In this document: positions 34,098 through 42,494 of the stretch, piece after piece | Numbering within the stretch: position 1 is the first letter of the stretch | Layout: each line of letters opens with the position of its first letter | Assembly: GCF_026810445.1 (NCBI RefSeq) | Contig: NZ_CP113949.1 | Coordinates: 3,534,001 to 3,598,000 of the forward strand | DNA length: 64,000 nucleotides | Source of the DNA: Pseudomonas sp. BSw22131 | GTDB taxonomy: Bacteria; Pseudomonadota; Gammaproteobacteria; Pseudomonadales; Pseudomonadaceae | Reading direction: 5' to 3' | Translations under genes and position numbers: made by a program | Notes under the pieces: generated by a model | The model's database searches: none | Told to the model about the DNA's origin: nothing | Seen by the model: only the letters and a program-made list of their open reading frames with translations

Positions 34098-34130
34098 CAC
34101 CGTACCCTTGCATGGGTACGGTGTTTTTTT
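34098..34130 (+). terminator. Rho-independent terminator after hcp
   Basis: CACCGTACCC and GGGTACGGTG form a perfect 10-bp stem around a TTGCAT loop, followed by seven T. It lies 42 bases after the hcp stop and 22 bases before tssA, so tssA needs read-through or its own promoter. Confidence 0.92.
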
Positions 34131-34151
34131 AACCCTGAATCAGAGTGACCC

Positions 34152-35249
34152 ATGTCTGAATTTCTCAACGACCTTTCGCTGGCGGACCTGACCGCACCCA
34201 TCAACGGGGGCAGTGGCGAAGACCTGAGTTTCTCCACCCTGTTCGATCAGGTCAAAGAAGCTCGTCGAGCAGACCCCGATTACCTCACCCAGGGTGACTG
34301 GCAGACCGATCTGAAATCTTCGGATTGGGACCTGACGATCACGCTGGCAGCGCAAGGCCTTGCACAACAGAGCAAGGACCTGATGCTGGTTGCCTGGCTC
34401 AGTGAAGCCCTGGCGCACCGGTACCATTTCCTCGGTATCACTTTCGGCCTGACCCTGGCCGAGCGAATTTTGCAGACGTTCTGGGCGGACCTGTTTCCGT
34501 CGCTTGAAGATGGCGTTGAAGAGCGCAGCGCCCGCCTCGCCTGGCTGAAGGCCTCGCTGACGGATATGGTCGGCGGGCTGCCAATCACCCAGGGCCAGCA
34601 ATTCGGCCTGCAGCGTTACGACGAATCCCGTTACGTCGAGAACCTGGCGCTGCAAAACCCCAAGGCCATGCAAACCGCCGTTGAAGAAGGCAAGATCAAC
34701 GCGGAAATCTTCCAGCGCTCGGTGGTGCTCACGGACTCCGATCACCTGCGCATGAAGGCTGCCGAGATTGCCGACAGCTTGAAGGCGTGCCAGCAACTCC
34801 AGACGACCGCCGACACGTTTTTTGGTCCGGAGGCGCCAAGCTTTGCGGCGCTCAGCGACATCCTTTCGCGCGCCGGGCAACTGGCTCAAAAGCTGCTCAA
34901 GGACCGGGGCATCGAACTGCATCCTGCGCCTGTCGAACCTGCGCCCTCCGCCCCTCAAGCCGCCGTTGCCCACACCGCAGGTGCCGCCATGACCACGCCC
35001 TCCCCGGACGCTTCGCCGGCACCCTTGCGTACCACGCCCATCAGCCGCGATGAAGCCTTCACGATGCTCGCCAGCGTCGCGCAGTTCTTCAAAAACACCG
35101 AGCCGCAAAGCCCGGTGCCGTACCTGATCGAGCGTGCCATCAAGTGGGGCAACATGCCGCTGGAAGGTTGGCTCAATGATGTGATCAAGGACAGCAACGT
35201 TGTGGACAGCATCCGCGATGTATTGGGCACCAAAGAGCCGAAATCCTGA
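34152..35249 (+). CDS. tssA: T6SS protein TssA
   Basis: This 365-aa protein has an N-terminal ImpA domain (DLTAPINGGSGEDLSFSTLF, then ARRADPDYLTQGDWQTDLKS and DWDLTITLAAQGLAQQSKDL). A helical middle part and an Ala/Pro-rich linker (~265-300) lead to a C-terminal segment with FKNTEPQSPVPYLIERAIKW and MPLEGWLNDVI, the pattern of the VasJ-type tail. TssA caps and primes polymerisation of tail and sheath. It is the last gene of the cluster, cut off from hcp by a terminator. Confidence 0.93.
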   Translation: MSEFLNDLSLADLTAPINGGSGEDLSFSTLFDQVKEARRADPDYLTQGDWQTDLKSSDWDLTITLAAQGLAQQSKDLMLVAWLSEALAHRYHFLGITFGLTLAERILQTFWADLFPSLEDGVEERSARLAWLKASLTDMVGGLPITQGQQFGLQRYDESRYVENLALQNPKAMQTAVEEGKINAEIFQRSVVLTDSDHLRMKAAEIADSLKACQQLQTTADTFFGPEAPSFAALSDILSRAGQLAQKLLKDRGIELHPAPVEPAPSAPQAAVAHTAGAAMTTPSPDASPAPLRTTPISRDEAFTMLASVAQFFKNTEPQSPVPYLIERAIKWGNMPLEGWLNDVIKDSNVVDSIRDVLGTKEPKS

Positions 35250-35282
35250 GCGGTTTGAATCTGTAGCCGCGCAAGGCTCTAC

Positions 35283-35340
35283 TCTGTAGGCGCCTAATTC
35301 ATTCGCGTGGCGTCGCCAGAACGCCTCGCCAACAAATAGC
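35283..35340. repeat. REP-like palindromes after the T6SS cluster
   Basis: CTGTAGGCGCCTAATTCATT then CGCGTGGCG, with a diverged partner (GAACGCCTCGCCAACA), is a degraded REP doublet in the convergent gap between tssA and the amidohydrolase gene. Confidence 0.55.
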
Positions 35341-35354
35341 CTCCTGCGCAGGCT

Positions 35355-36200
35355 TCAGGCCTCGGTCACGTTGAAATCGAATAGCGCCTGCGGCGCCTCG
35401 ATCAACAGCGAACGCATGGTATGCGCCGAACATTCCAGCGCCTGCAATTGCTCGACCACCGTGCCGTAACCGATGCTGTTTTCATGCTGGGTGTGCGGCC
35501 AGTCACTGCCCCACACCAGACGGCGCGAGCCAAAACCCTGCTCCAGCAAGGGCATCGCTGCACGGGCGAAATCAAGGTTCTGCTGCGCGGTACCGCCGAG
35601 TCGATAAATGCCCGAGACCTTCATCCACACCTGCCCGCTCTGCCCCAGCGCCAGCAGTTCGCGAAAGCCTGGCTGATCCATCCCCAGCCGCGCATCGGCA
35701 CGCCCGAAGTGGTCGACCACGATCTTGATCCCGAACGGCATCAAGCCGCGAATCAAACCCGGCAAATCCTCGACCTGACGGTGCAGCTCGACGTGCCAGT
35801 CCAGCTCGGCGAGATGCCCGAAAAACACTCGCCAGGCAGGCTCGTCAAAGTCCGGCAGCGCCTGGCCCATGAGGTTCAGACGCACACCGACCACGCCCAG
35901 ACGGTCCATCGCGTCCAACTGCTCACGGCTGATATCACGCTCGACGACCACTATCCCGCGTATCTGCCCGGCCGCGTGTTGCAGCGCTTTGAGCAGATAC
36001 GTGTTGTCGGTGCCAAGAAAGCTTGGCTGCACCAACACGCCATGGCTCAAACCGTGGTCGCGCAGGTGATTCAGGTACACCCCAAGCGTTGCATCGTAGT
36101 CGGGGGTGTAGCGTCGTGCGGCGGTGAGATCCAGCTCCCTGCTGAACACGTGGGCATGTGCATCGATGCCGAGAATTGGCGCAGAACAGCTATCAGGCAT
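35355..36200 (-). CDS. Amidohydrolase-2 family hydrolase (LigI-like)
   Basis: The product has 281 aa. It carries the metal/active-site pattern of the amidohydrolase-2 family: IDAHAHVFSRELD at the start, VVDHFGRADARLG in the middle and LVWGSDWPHTQHEN near the end. The spacing resembles 2-pyrone-4,6-dicarboxylate lactonase and related dicarboxylic lactone or amide hydrolases, some of which work without metal. The substrate cannot be read from the sequence. It is the last gene of a reverse unit after the GntR regulator and an MFS importer, which suggests catabolism of an imported organic acid. Confidence 0.8.
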   Translation of the reverse strand: MPDSCSAPILGIDAHAHVFSRELDLTAARRYTPDYDATLGVYLNHLRDHGLSHGVLVQPSFLGTDNTYLLKALQHAAGQIRGIVVVERDISREQLDAMDRLGVVGVRLNLMGQALPDFDEPAWRVFFGHLAELDWHVELHRQVEDLPGLIRGLMPFGIKIVVDHFGRADARLGMDQPGFRELLALGQSGQVWMKVSGIYRLGGTAQQNLDFARAAMPLLEQGFGSRRLVWGSDWPHTQHENSIGYGTVVEQLQALECSAHTMRSLLIEAPQALFDFNVTEA

Positions 36201-36284
36201 GCAGGTATCCGGTGGTGTGATCGTCTATCGAGAGAACGCGCAATGCAGGCCGTTGAACAAAGCCCACACCGCACAGGTAAAACA

Positions 36285-37571
36285 TCAGGCGCGAGCGGTC
36301 TCTGGGTTGGCAGAGTCCTGCGCAGCCGCCGAGGTAGCTTCCAGGCTGCGGCCGCGGGTTTCCGGCAAGCAAAGCGCAGCGATGACGGCAACGCCGTAGG
36401 CGATGCCCGCGTCGATGCCGATGGCTGAACCCAATGACATCGATTCGCTCATATGCCCCACCAGAAACGGGAATACCGCCGACAGTACCCTGCCAAAGTT
36501 GTAGCAAAAACCAACCCCTGCCCCGCGTACATCAGCCGGGTAAAGCTCGTTGAACAGCGCGCCGAGACTGGCCGGAATGCCCGCCGCAAAGAAGCCCAGC
36601 GGAAAGCCCAGGAACAGCATTTGCGTGTTGGTCAACGGCAGGAACACGTAGCACTGAACGGTGATCACACAGCACAGCGCAAACGACACGATATTCATGC
36701 GCCGCCCAATGCGGTCGATCAAAAAGCCGCTGGCCACGCAACCGCACCAGAACGCAAAGATGATCACGGCCAGGTAACCACCGGAGTTGAGCACCGACAG
36801 GTTACGTTCGGTTTTCAGAAACGTCGGCAACCAGGTCATCACCGCGTGGTAGCCGCCGTGGGCGCCGAGGCCCAGCAAGCCGCCGAGCAAGGTCACGCGG
36901 ATCAGTTCGGGACGAAAGATACCGGCCAGGGATTTAAAGAAACTCTGCGGGATGGCGTGCTCTTTTTGCAGGCGCTGGAAGCTGTCTGGCTCCTCGACGT
37001 TGCGGCGCACCCAGATGATCAGGAAGGACGGCAACAGGCCGACCAGGAACATCACACGCCAGGCGATATCGGCCGGCACGAACGAGTAGATCAGGGTGAA
37101 CACGCCCACGGCCAGGCCCCAGCCCACGGCCCAGGCGCTTTGCACGGTGCCCATGACTTTGCCACGGTATTTGGGGTTGATGGTTTCGGCCATCAGCACC
37201 GCGCCGGCCGCCCACTCGCCACCGATGCCGAACCCCTGAAGGGCTTTGACCACAAGCAATTGGTGGAAGCCGGTGACGAAAGCCGACAGAAACGTGAACA
37301 CCGAAAACCAGAGGATCATCCATTGCAATGTACGCACCCGACCGTAACGATCGGACAGCGTACCGCCGACCCAGCCACCGAGGGCCGACGTCACCAGCGT
37401 AACGCCGCTGATCAGTCCGGCATCGCCCTTGCTCAGGGCGAACGCTGCGATCAGTGCAGGAATGGCCAGACCGAACATCTGGACTTCAAGGGCGTCGAGC
37501 GACCATCCGCCGAAGCAGGCCCAAAACGTTTTGCGCTCCCGGGGAGTGACTTGGCGATACCAACTGAACAT
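36285..37571 (-). CDS. MFS transporter, organic or aromatic acid:H+ symporter type
   Basis: This 428-aa protein has 12 predicted membrane segments. AAGGACAAAAACC before the ATG supports the start. Family marks include GWSLDALEVQMFGLAIPAL, the loop motif GGTLSDRYGRVRTLQ, GFGIGGEWAAGAVLMAE and FLIDRIGRRMNI in the second half, as in sugar/aromatic-acid proton symporters (shikimate and sialic-acid transporter relatives). It lies 84 bases upstream of the amidohydrolase gene and is probably cotranscribed, importing that enzyme's substrate. Confidence 0.88.
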   Translation of the reverse strand: MFSWYRQVTPRERKTFWACFGGWSLDALEVQMFGLAIPALIAAFALSKGDAGLISGVTLVTSALGGWVGGTLSDRYGRVRTLQWMILWFSVFTFLSAFVTGFHQLLVVKALQGFGIGGEWAAGAVLMAETINPKYRGKVMGTVQSAWAVGWGLAVGVFTLIYSFVPADIAWRVMFLVGLLPSFLIIWVRRNVEEPDSFQRLQKEHAIPQSFFKSLAGIFRPELIRVTLLGGLLGLGAHGGYHAVMTWLPTFLKTERNLSVLNSGGYLAVIIFAFWCGCVASGFLIDRIGRRMNIVSFALCCVITVQCYVFLPLTNTQMLFLGFPLGFFAAGIPASLGALFNELYPADVRGAGVGFCYNFGRVLSAVFPFLVGHMSESMSLGSAIGIDAGIAYGVAVIAALCLPETRGRSLEATSAAAQDSANPETARA

Positions 37572-37621
37572 GGTTTTTGTCCTTATGAGTGTGCGTTTGG
37601 CAGTTGTTGTGTGGCGCTACC

Positions 37622-37702
37622 CTGTAGGCGCGAACTTGTTCGCGAGGCGGCGTGCCTGATACACCCCGGTCGAATGCCTCGCCATCACGTTGGTTCCTAC
37701 AG
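37622..37702. repeat. REP inverted pair
   Basis: CTGTAGGCGCGAACTTGTTC then GCGAGGC, facing GCCTCGCCATCACGTTGGTT then CCTACAG, forms a REP doublet between the GntR gene and the MFS gene. It may affect the mRNA if the two are cotranscribed. Confidence 0.75.
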
Positions 37703-37715
37703 AAGTGCAACGCGG

Positions 37716-38447
37716 CTAGCGGATATCTACGGTGTAACGGAAGTGCTCGGCATGCCCGCGTGAGCGGCGCCATTCCAGCGGTTGACCGGCGTAGTTGCGC
37801 GCCAGCCGCTCGATCACCACCACCGGGCTGTTGACCGGGACGTGCAGCAGACGGGCGTGTACTTCGCTGACAGCTTCGGCCGTCAGGCTTTCTTCGGCGT
37901 ACGCCACGACCTGCCCGCAGAACGCTTCATAGATGGGGTACAGCAGCGGGCCCTGCTGGGTCAGATCGATTTCAAGCAGGGCCTGAAACTGCTCGCGTGG
38001 CAGCCAGATTTCCTCCGCCAGCACCGGTTGACCATCCAGCAAACGCAGACGAATCATGCGGATCACCGCTGCCTCCAGCGGCAGGCCCAGCGCTTGCGCA
38101 ACGGCGGAAGGAGCGCTCACCGGCTCGATGGAAAGCACACGGCTTTCCGGCACCTGACGTTCGCCGGACGCGGTCTGAAAACGGAAGAAGCGGAACAGAG
38201 AGGATTGGAACTGCGGACGCCGGATGAAGGTGCCGCGCCCCTGCTGACGCTCGAGAATGTTTTCGCTGACCAGCATGTCGATGGCTTTGCGTACGGTGCC
38301 GGTGGACAGGCAGTACTCGCTGGACAGTGCGGATTCGGTGGGGATCGCTTCCCCCGGACGCCAGCGGTTATTGGCGATCTGCTCAGCCAATTGATCTCGC
38401 AAGCGTTGATAGAGCGGGAGGCGGACGTCGCTGGAAAGGCGGTTCAT
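37716..38447 (-). CDS. GntR-family (HutC/UTRA) transcriptional regulator
   Basis: The 243-aa protein has an N-terminal winged helix (PLYQRLRDQLAEQIANNRW, then IPTESALSSEYCLSTGTVRK, residues ~10-75) and a C-terminal UTRA ligand domain (~90-235) with AAVIRMIRLRLLDGQPVLAE and VNSPVVVIERLARN. Such repressors release DNA on binding a pathway metabolite. It is transcribed towards the MFS and amidohydrolase genes and probably controls them. A near-direct repeat ATCTAGTC-ATCTATAT at 38471-38486, just upstream of its start, is a candidate operator. Confidence 0.9.
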   Translation of the reverse strand: MNRLSSDVRLPLYQRLRDQLAEQIANNRWRPGEAIPTESALSSEYCLSTGTVRKAIDMLVSENILERQQGRGTFIRRPQFQSSLFRFFRFQTASGERQVPESRVLSIEPVSAPSAVAQALGLPLEAAVIRMIRLRLLDGQPVLAEEIWLPREQFQALLEIDLTQQGPLLYPIYEAFCGQVVAYAEESLTAEAVSEVHARLLHVPVNSPVVVIERLARNYAGQPLEWRRSRGHAEHFRYTVDIR

Positions 38448-38470
38448 GTTCGAACACTTCGCTGTTTTAT

Positions 38471-38486
38471 TTATCTAGTCATCTAT
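38471..38486. promoter_or_regulatory. Direct repeat, candidate GntR operator
   Basis: ATCTAGTC and ATCTATAT stand side by side about 25 bases upstream of the GntR start in an AT-rich stretch, where autoregulation is expected. It does not match the usual HutC-type palindrome, so the call is weak. Confidence 0.25.
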
Positions 38487-38583
38487 ATGAATCTGCGCGA
38501 AGTATTGTCTCGTTACAAAGAACCGTCAAGTAAGCCACTGGTGGGACGCCGATGAGTGGCGCGACGCACTCCGAATGACTGGA

Positions 38584-38847
38584 GCTGATCACCTCCGCCG
38601 GCGCCGATCTAAACCTGGATTTGCCGGAGGAAGCCAAAGCGCTGGCTTCACCTGTGATCACCAGCGCTGCGAGCGAAGGGTTTCTCACCGAAGCACAAAT
38701 GCGCGACCTGGAGCGCAACAACCTGCACGCCGCGCTCAAGGCTGCCAACGGCAAGCTGTTCGGCAAAGGGGCGCGGCCGAGTTGCTCGGGATCAAGCCGA
38801 CCACCCTCGCCTCGTGCTTGAAACGGCTGGATATTGACGTGGATTGA
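38584..38847 (+). pseudogene. C-terminal remnant of a sigma-54-dependent activator (Fis-type HTH)
   Basis: One frame gives ELITSAGADLNLDLPEEAK, then LTEAQMRDLERNNLHAALKA and NGKLFGKG. After one missing base near 38768 the next frame gives AAELLGIKPTTLASCLKRL and stops at 38847. Together this is the Fis-like DNA-binding end of a sigma-54 activator (ANWKIyGpgGAAELLGIKPTTLASRLK pattern). The GAF and AAA+ parts are absent, so only a frameshifted 3' piece survives beside the GntR gene. Confidence 0.8.
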
Positions 38848-38863
38848 CCTGCACATATCTCTT

Positions 38864-38943
38864 CTGTAGAGCCAACTTGTTGGCGAGCCTGGCGATGCGG
38901 TGTATCAGTTACATCGCCTCGCGAACAAGTTCGCTCCTACAGA
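38864..38943. repeat. REP inverted pair
   Basis: CTGTAGAGCCAACTTGTTGG then CGAGCC faces CGCCTCGCGAACAAGTTCGC then TCCTACAG about 25 bases away, the usual REP doublet, in the gap before the MFS gene at 39058. Confidence 0.8.
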
Positions 38944-39057
38944 GGGGGCGCTATGCCATCCATCTGTTTCAGCCATACAAAATATCAATCCGACCATCCT
39001 TCTTAACGCTACGAATCTGCGTTAGCCTTCCGGCACTGCGGAAAATCGAGAATCTCC

Positions 39058-40245
39058 ATGACCTCCCTGCCCCACGCGCCCCATCGCGCCCCAACCATGA
39101 CCAAGGGCCTGGCGATGCTGTTCGCCTTTTGCTGCGGCGCCATCGTGGCCAATATTTACTACGCCCAACCGATCATCGGCCTGATCGCGCCGGATATCGG
39201 CCTGAGCAGCACCCTGGCCAGTTTCATCGTCTCCCTGACGCAAATCGGCTACGCGCTGGGGCTGTTCTTCCTGGTGCCGCTGGGGGATTTACTCGAGAAC
39301 CGCAAGCTGATGATCGTCACCACCGGCGTGGCGATTGTGAGCCTGCTGGGCGCGGCATTTGCCCAGCAGCCCAACGTGTTCTTGATCGTGTCACTGCTGG
39401 TGGGATTCAGTTCGGTATCAGTGCAGATTCTGGTGCCGCTGGCGGCACACCTGGCGCCTGAGGAATCACGCGGCCGGGTGGTTGGCGGCATCATGGGCGG
39501 GCTGTTGCTGGGGATATTGCTGGCCCGACCGTTGTCGAGTCTGGTGGCTGACCACTTCGGCTGGCGCGCCGTTTTCGGCTCGGCGGCAGCCTTGATGGCA
39601 ATCATCAGCGTGGTGCTGGCGACGACTATGCCCAAGCGCCAGCCTGATCACAGCGCCTCATACGGCCAACTGATTTTTTCGTTGTGGACGCTACTGCGCA
39701 CTCAGCCGGTGCTGCGACAGCGGGCGTTTTATCAGGCGTGCATGTTCGCCACGTTCAGCCTGTTCTGGACCGCCGTGCCGCTTGAACTGGCAGGCCGTTA
39801 CAGCCTGTCGCAAACCCAGATCGCCATTTTTGCGTTGGTCGGTGCCATCGGCGCCATCGCGGCACCCATCAGCGGGCGCCTGGCGGACGCCGGGCATTCC
39901 CGCGTCGCCAGCCTGTGCGCGCTGGTGTTTGCCGCCTTGAGCTTTTTACCAGGTCTGGTGCATCCCGCGTTTGCGGTGGTGGGCCTGGCAATCACAGGCG
40001 TGGTGCTGGATTTCTGCGTGCAGATGAACATGGTGATCGGCCAGCGCGCCGTGTATGCGCTGGACGCCAAGAGCCGCAGCCGCCTGAACGCGCTGTACAT
40101 GACCAGTATTTTCATCGGCGGCGCGATCGGGTCAGCGATTGCCAGCAGCCTTTATCACAACGGCGGCTGGCTATGGATTGTCATCGCTGGCAGCGCTTTT
40201 CCGCTGGTGGCGTTGTTGGCGTTCTTGAAGAACTCACGCGGCTGA
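39058..40245 (+). CDS. MFS transporter (efflux type, YnfM-like)
   Basis: At 395 aa with 12 membrane segments, this protein opens with a short polar leader and LAMLFAFCCGAIVANIYYAQ, typical of the YnfM/CmlA-like drug-efflux branch. It has GLFFLVPLGDLLENRKLM (loop 2-3 motif) and VLVPLAAHLAPEESRGRVVG in the first half, and MNMVIGQRAVYALDAKSRSR in the second. The substrate is unknown. It stands alone with REP elements on both sides. An internal ATG 13 codons downstream (MTKGLAM) is an alternative start. Confidence 0.85.
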   Translation: MTSLPHAPHRAPTMTKGLAMLFAFCCGAIVANIYYAQPIIGLIAPDIGLSSTLASFIVSLTQIGYALGLFFLVPLGDLLENRKLMIVTTGVAIVSLLGAAFAQQPNVFLIVSLLVGFSSVSVQILVPLAAHLAPEESRGRVVGGIMGGLLLGILLARPLSSLVADHFGWRAVFGSAAALMAIISVVLATTMPKRQPDHSASYGQLIFSLWTLLRTQPVLRQRAFYQACMFATFSLFWTAVPLELAGRYSLSQTQIAIFALVGAIGAIAAPISGRLADAGHSRVASLCALVFAALSFLPGLVHPAFAVVGLAITGVVLDFCVQMNMVIGQRAVYALDAKSRSRLNALYMTSIFIGGAIGSAIASSLYHNGGWLWIVIAGSAFPLVALLAFLKNSRG

Positions 40246-40252
40246 ACCACTT

Positions 40253-40340
40253 GCAGGAGCGCGCTTGCCCGCGATGACGTTGTGTCAGTCGACGGTGATG
40301 AACCTGACGCACCGCAATCGCGGGCGGGCGCGCTCCTACG
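40253..40340. repeat. REP inverted pair
   Basis: GCAGGAGCGCGCTTGCCCGC at 40253 and CGGGCGGGCGCGCTCCTACG at 40321 face each other directly after the MFS stop codon. Confidence 0.8.
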
Positions 40341-40420
40341 GCCTCCGGCAACAATCAAAATCCCAAACACGCTTTTACGGCCTGCGGCCAGAGTCAATCC
40401 CATGAACGCCGCAAATCAAT

Positions 40421-40474
40421 GTAGGAGCGCACGAGCAACGCGAGGCCGCGATGGGCTGCGAAGCGGCCCTGAGA
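40421..40474. repeat. Dispersed 50-bp palindromic repeat, copy 1
   Basis: GTAGGAGCGCACGAGCAACG then CGAGGCCGCGATGGGCTGCG and AAGCGGCCCT. The inner GGCCGC...GCGGCC can pair. The same unit occurs inverted at 42495-42547 and 44659-44709. It shares its GTAGGAGCGC head with ordinary REPs, but the rest differs. Confidence 0.8.
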
Positions 40475-40646
40475 CCATGCGACCGAGTTTTCCCTGACGT
40501 ATCGAGTGCGGAGAATTTACTGCCGGTGCCCGGCAGATCGTCCGAGTGCGGCCCAGACACAAGCCACGCTCCTGCGGCCTGCGGCCAGAACCGAAACCCC
40601 GAGAAGCCGCGAAGTTTCCGGTAGATCCCTGATTAGCCGCAGGACC

Positions 40647-40733
40647 GTGGGAGGCAGCTTGCTCGCCAGAGGCCGGTACATCCGACGCACCTCTAGCGTC
40701 GGAACCATTGCTTCGCGAGCAAGCTCCCTCCCA
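40647..40733. repeat. REP inverted pair (second REP type)
   Basis: GTGGGAGGCAGCTTGCTCGC and its inverse GCGAGCAAGCTCCCTCCCAC flank a short spacer. The spacer itself holds CCGACGC-ACCTCTA-GCGTCGG, so the whole folds into nested hairpins. Confidence 0.85.
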
Positions 40734-40763
40734 CCAGGGGCACGCAGCAGGTGTGTGCCGAGC

Positions 40764-41062
40764 CTAGGCGTACCGAATCGCCGCAAACCCTCGCTCGAGG
40801 TCTTCGATCAGGGCGCTGACGTCCTCAAGGCCGATGTGCAAACGCAGCGATGGATTCAGCGCTTTGTCCTGCGTATTGACCCGGTCCTTTACGTTGGCGA
40901 CGATCACCAGGCTTTCGAATCCGCCCCACGAAGCACCCAGCCCAAACAGCTTCAGCCCGTCGATGAAGCGCTCCAGTTGCGCGGGATCGTTGTCCACCCG
41001 CTCGACAGTCAGTAACCCGTTACTCCCGGTGACATCGCGCTTCCACAGTGCATGACCGGGGC
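40764..41062 (-). pseudogene. C-terminal remnant of cystathionine beta-lyase
   Basis: The reverse frame gives GHALWKRDVTGSNGLLTVER, FIDGLKLFGLGASWGGFESL and HIGLEDVSALIEDLERGFAA before the stop. This is the C-terminus of the Cys/Met metabolism PLP-enzyme family, closest to MetC (GASWGGFESL and HVGLEDVdALIaDLeqgFa). The PLP-lysine region and everything before it are missing. The remnant lies in a REP-rich patch. Confidence 0.8.
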
Positions 41063-41122
41063 CTTTAGTTGAATCTGGGCGTCCGCAGAAACGTCCGCCC
41101 GCGAGCAAGCCCATCGAGGCGA

Positions 41123-41863
41123 TTAACGCGCCTCAGAGCCCAATGTCGATTTCAACCAGGCGTTCAGGTCGCTGATTTCGCTGCCGTTGATGCTGTGTCC
41201 CAATCCGGGATAAGCGTGAAATTCCGGGGCCAGATTCAGATTATCCAGCACCCCTTTGGCGTCGGTTGCGCCTGTGTAAGCAACGCGAGTATCGGCAGTG
41301 CCGTGCCCGATAAATACCTTCAGACCCTTGAAGTCATCCGTTTTGAGGCGGGCTTTGAGCGCCGACAGGATCTTGCCGCTCAGCGGCGCAATACCACGCA
41401 CCAGTTCGGGGTGTTGCAAGCCAATCTGGTAGCTCATCATCGCGCCCTGACTGAAGCCGATCAGCACGACCTTGTCAGGCTTCGCGCCGTATTTCTTGCT
41501 GGCTTGTTCGATGAATTGGGTAAGCAGCGCGGTACTGGCGTCGACATCACGGGTAACGCCTTCGTAATCGGCGGCGTCGGTGTCCTGACTGAACCACTTG
41601 TAACCACCACCGTCGACGTCCAGCGGCGCACGCACGGAGAGATAGGTGTAATCAGCGGGCAGATCTTCCTTAATGTCAAACAGGTCGCGTTCATCACTGC
41701 CGTATCCATGCAGGAAGATAACCAGCGGCGTCTCGGCAGAACCGGAAGGCGTCTGGGCAGGCGCCGACGCGAGGTACGGCAAGGCGAGATCGGTAAGCAA
41801 GGCAGGCTGGGCATGCGCCAGGCCGGAAAAAACGCACAACAGCGCGGCGAAGAACTTCATCAT
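41123..41863 (-). CDS. Exported carboxylesterase/phospholipase-type alpha/beta hydrolase
   Basis: This 246-aa protein has a signal peptide MMKFFAALLCVFSGLAHA cut before Gln. The hydrolase fold shows LVIFLHGYGSDERD, the nucleophile elbow GFSQGAMMSYQIG, the acid in IGHGTADTRV and the base in PGLGHSING. This is the layout of the phospholipase/carboxylesterase (YpfH/EstB-like) group, which prefers short-chain esters. It should act in the periplasm or outside the cell. Either of the first two ATGs could be used. Not in an operon. Confidence 0.85.
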   Translation of the reverse strand: MMKFFAALLCVFSGLAHAQPALLTDLALPYLASAPAQTPSGSAETPLVIFLHGYGSDERDLFDIKEDLPADYTYLSVRAPLDVDGGGYKWFSQDTDAADYEGVTRDVDASTALLTQFIEQASKKYGAKPDKVVLIGFSQGAMMSYQIGLQHPELVRGIAPLSGKILSALKARLKTDDFKGLKVFIGHGTADTRVAYTGATDAKGVLDNLNLAPEFHAYPGLGHSINGSEISDLNAWLKSTLGSEAR

Positions 41864-41991
41864 TGCGGCAAGACCCTGTAAAAAAACGTCGGGCCCATCA
41901 TACCCAGCATGACTCAGATGTCAGCCCGCAATTGGATGGCGGTTGCTGTCGCAATGCTGTCTGAAACGAAAATCTTCAGCCGCACAAACGA

Positions 41992-42045
41992 CGAAGGGGC
42001 CGATTGAGGAGACGTCAATGACGTCCGCTCAAACGGCCCCTTTCG
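41992..42045. terminator. Long two-part hairpin, candidate terminator
   Basis: Outer arms CGAAGGGGCCG...CGGCCCCTTTCG enclose TTGAG/CTCAA and an inner near-perfect palindrome GACGTCA-A-TGACGTC, giving an almost continuous ~25-bp stem. It lies between the convergence zone of the esterase gene and the end of the CsbD-like gene, 27 bases past the latter's stop. The T run is poor on either side, so termination strength is uncertain. Confidence 0.55.
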
Positions 42046-42071
42046 ATGACTCATGATGCTATTCCCGGCGG

Positions 42072-42329
42072 TCAGCCCTTACGACGCATCAACAAACGCG
42101 CCAGCAAAAACGCGATACCACCGGCAATCGCGACACTGGCCAGCGGACGACGCTTGGCGAAAGACGATACGTCGTCTAGCACGTCACCGTAATGCTCCTG
42201 CAACTCACCGGCTGCCTGCCGCGCTTTGCCTTCCATTTTCAGGCTGTCGTTGCCAGTCAGACTCCCAAAAACGTCCTGAACCTTGCCAGCGGCCTGCTCT
42301 GTTGCACCTTTGACATGCTCGGATCTCAT
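42072..42329 (-). CDS. CsbD-like stress protein with C-terminal membrane segment
   Basis: The ATG at 42329, with AAGGAAAAC upstream, gives an 85-aa protein. The frame extends to 42410 but without a good start there. The first ~50 residues (EHVKGATEQAAGKVQDVFGS, then NDSLKMEGKARQAAGELQEH) match the CsbD repeat, a small stress-induced helical family. The C-terminus has SVAIAGGIAFLLARLLMRRK, a membrane helix with a basic tail, as in DUF883/ElaB-type ribosome- or membrane-associated stress proteins. It is probably induced by osmotic or stationary-phase stress. Confidence 0.85.
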   Translation of the reverse strand: MRSEHVKGATEQAAGKVQDVFGSLTGNDSLKMEGKARQAAGELQEHYGDVLDDVSSFAKRRPLASVAIAGGIAFLLARLLMRRKG

Positions 42330-42494
42330 GATGTTTTCCTTTTTTGATTGACGGCCGGACGCGCAATCTCTGGTTGTCCGGCATGGGCTCAGATTAGGAA
42401 AAACAGCCAAGGGGCAACAGGTGAATTCTAAGGGGATGAGCTAGTGCATTTGCACCTGAATCAGTGCGCGGATTAATTCGTCTGATCTCAGAGT

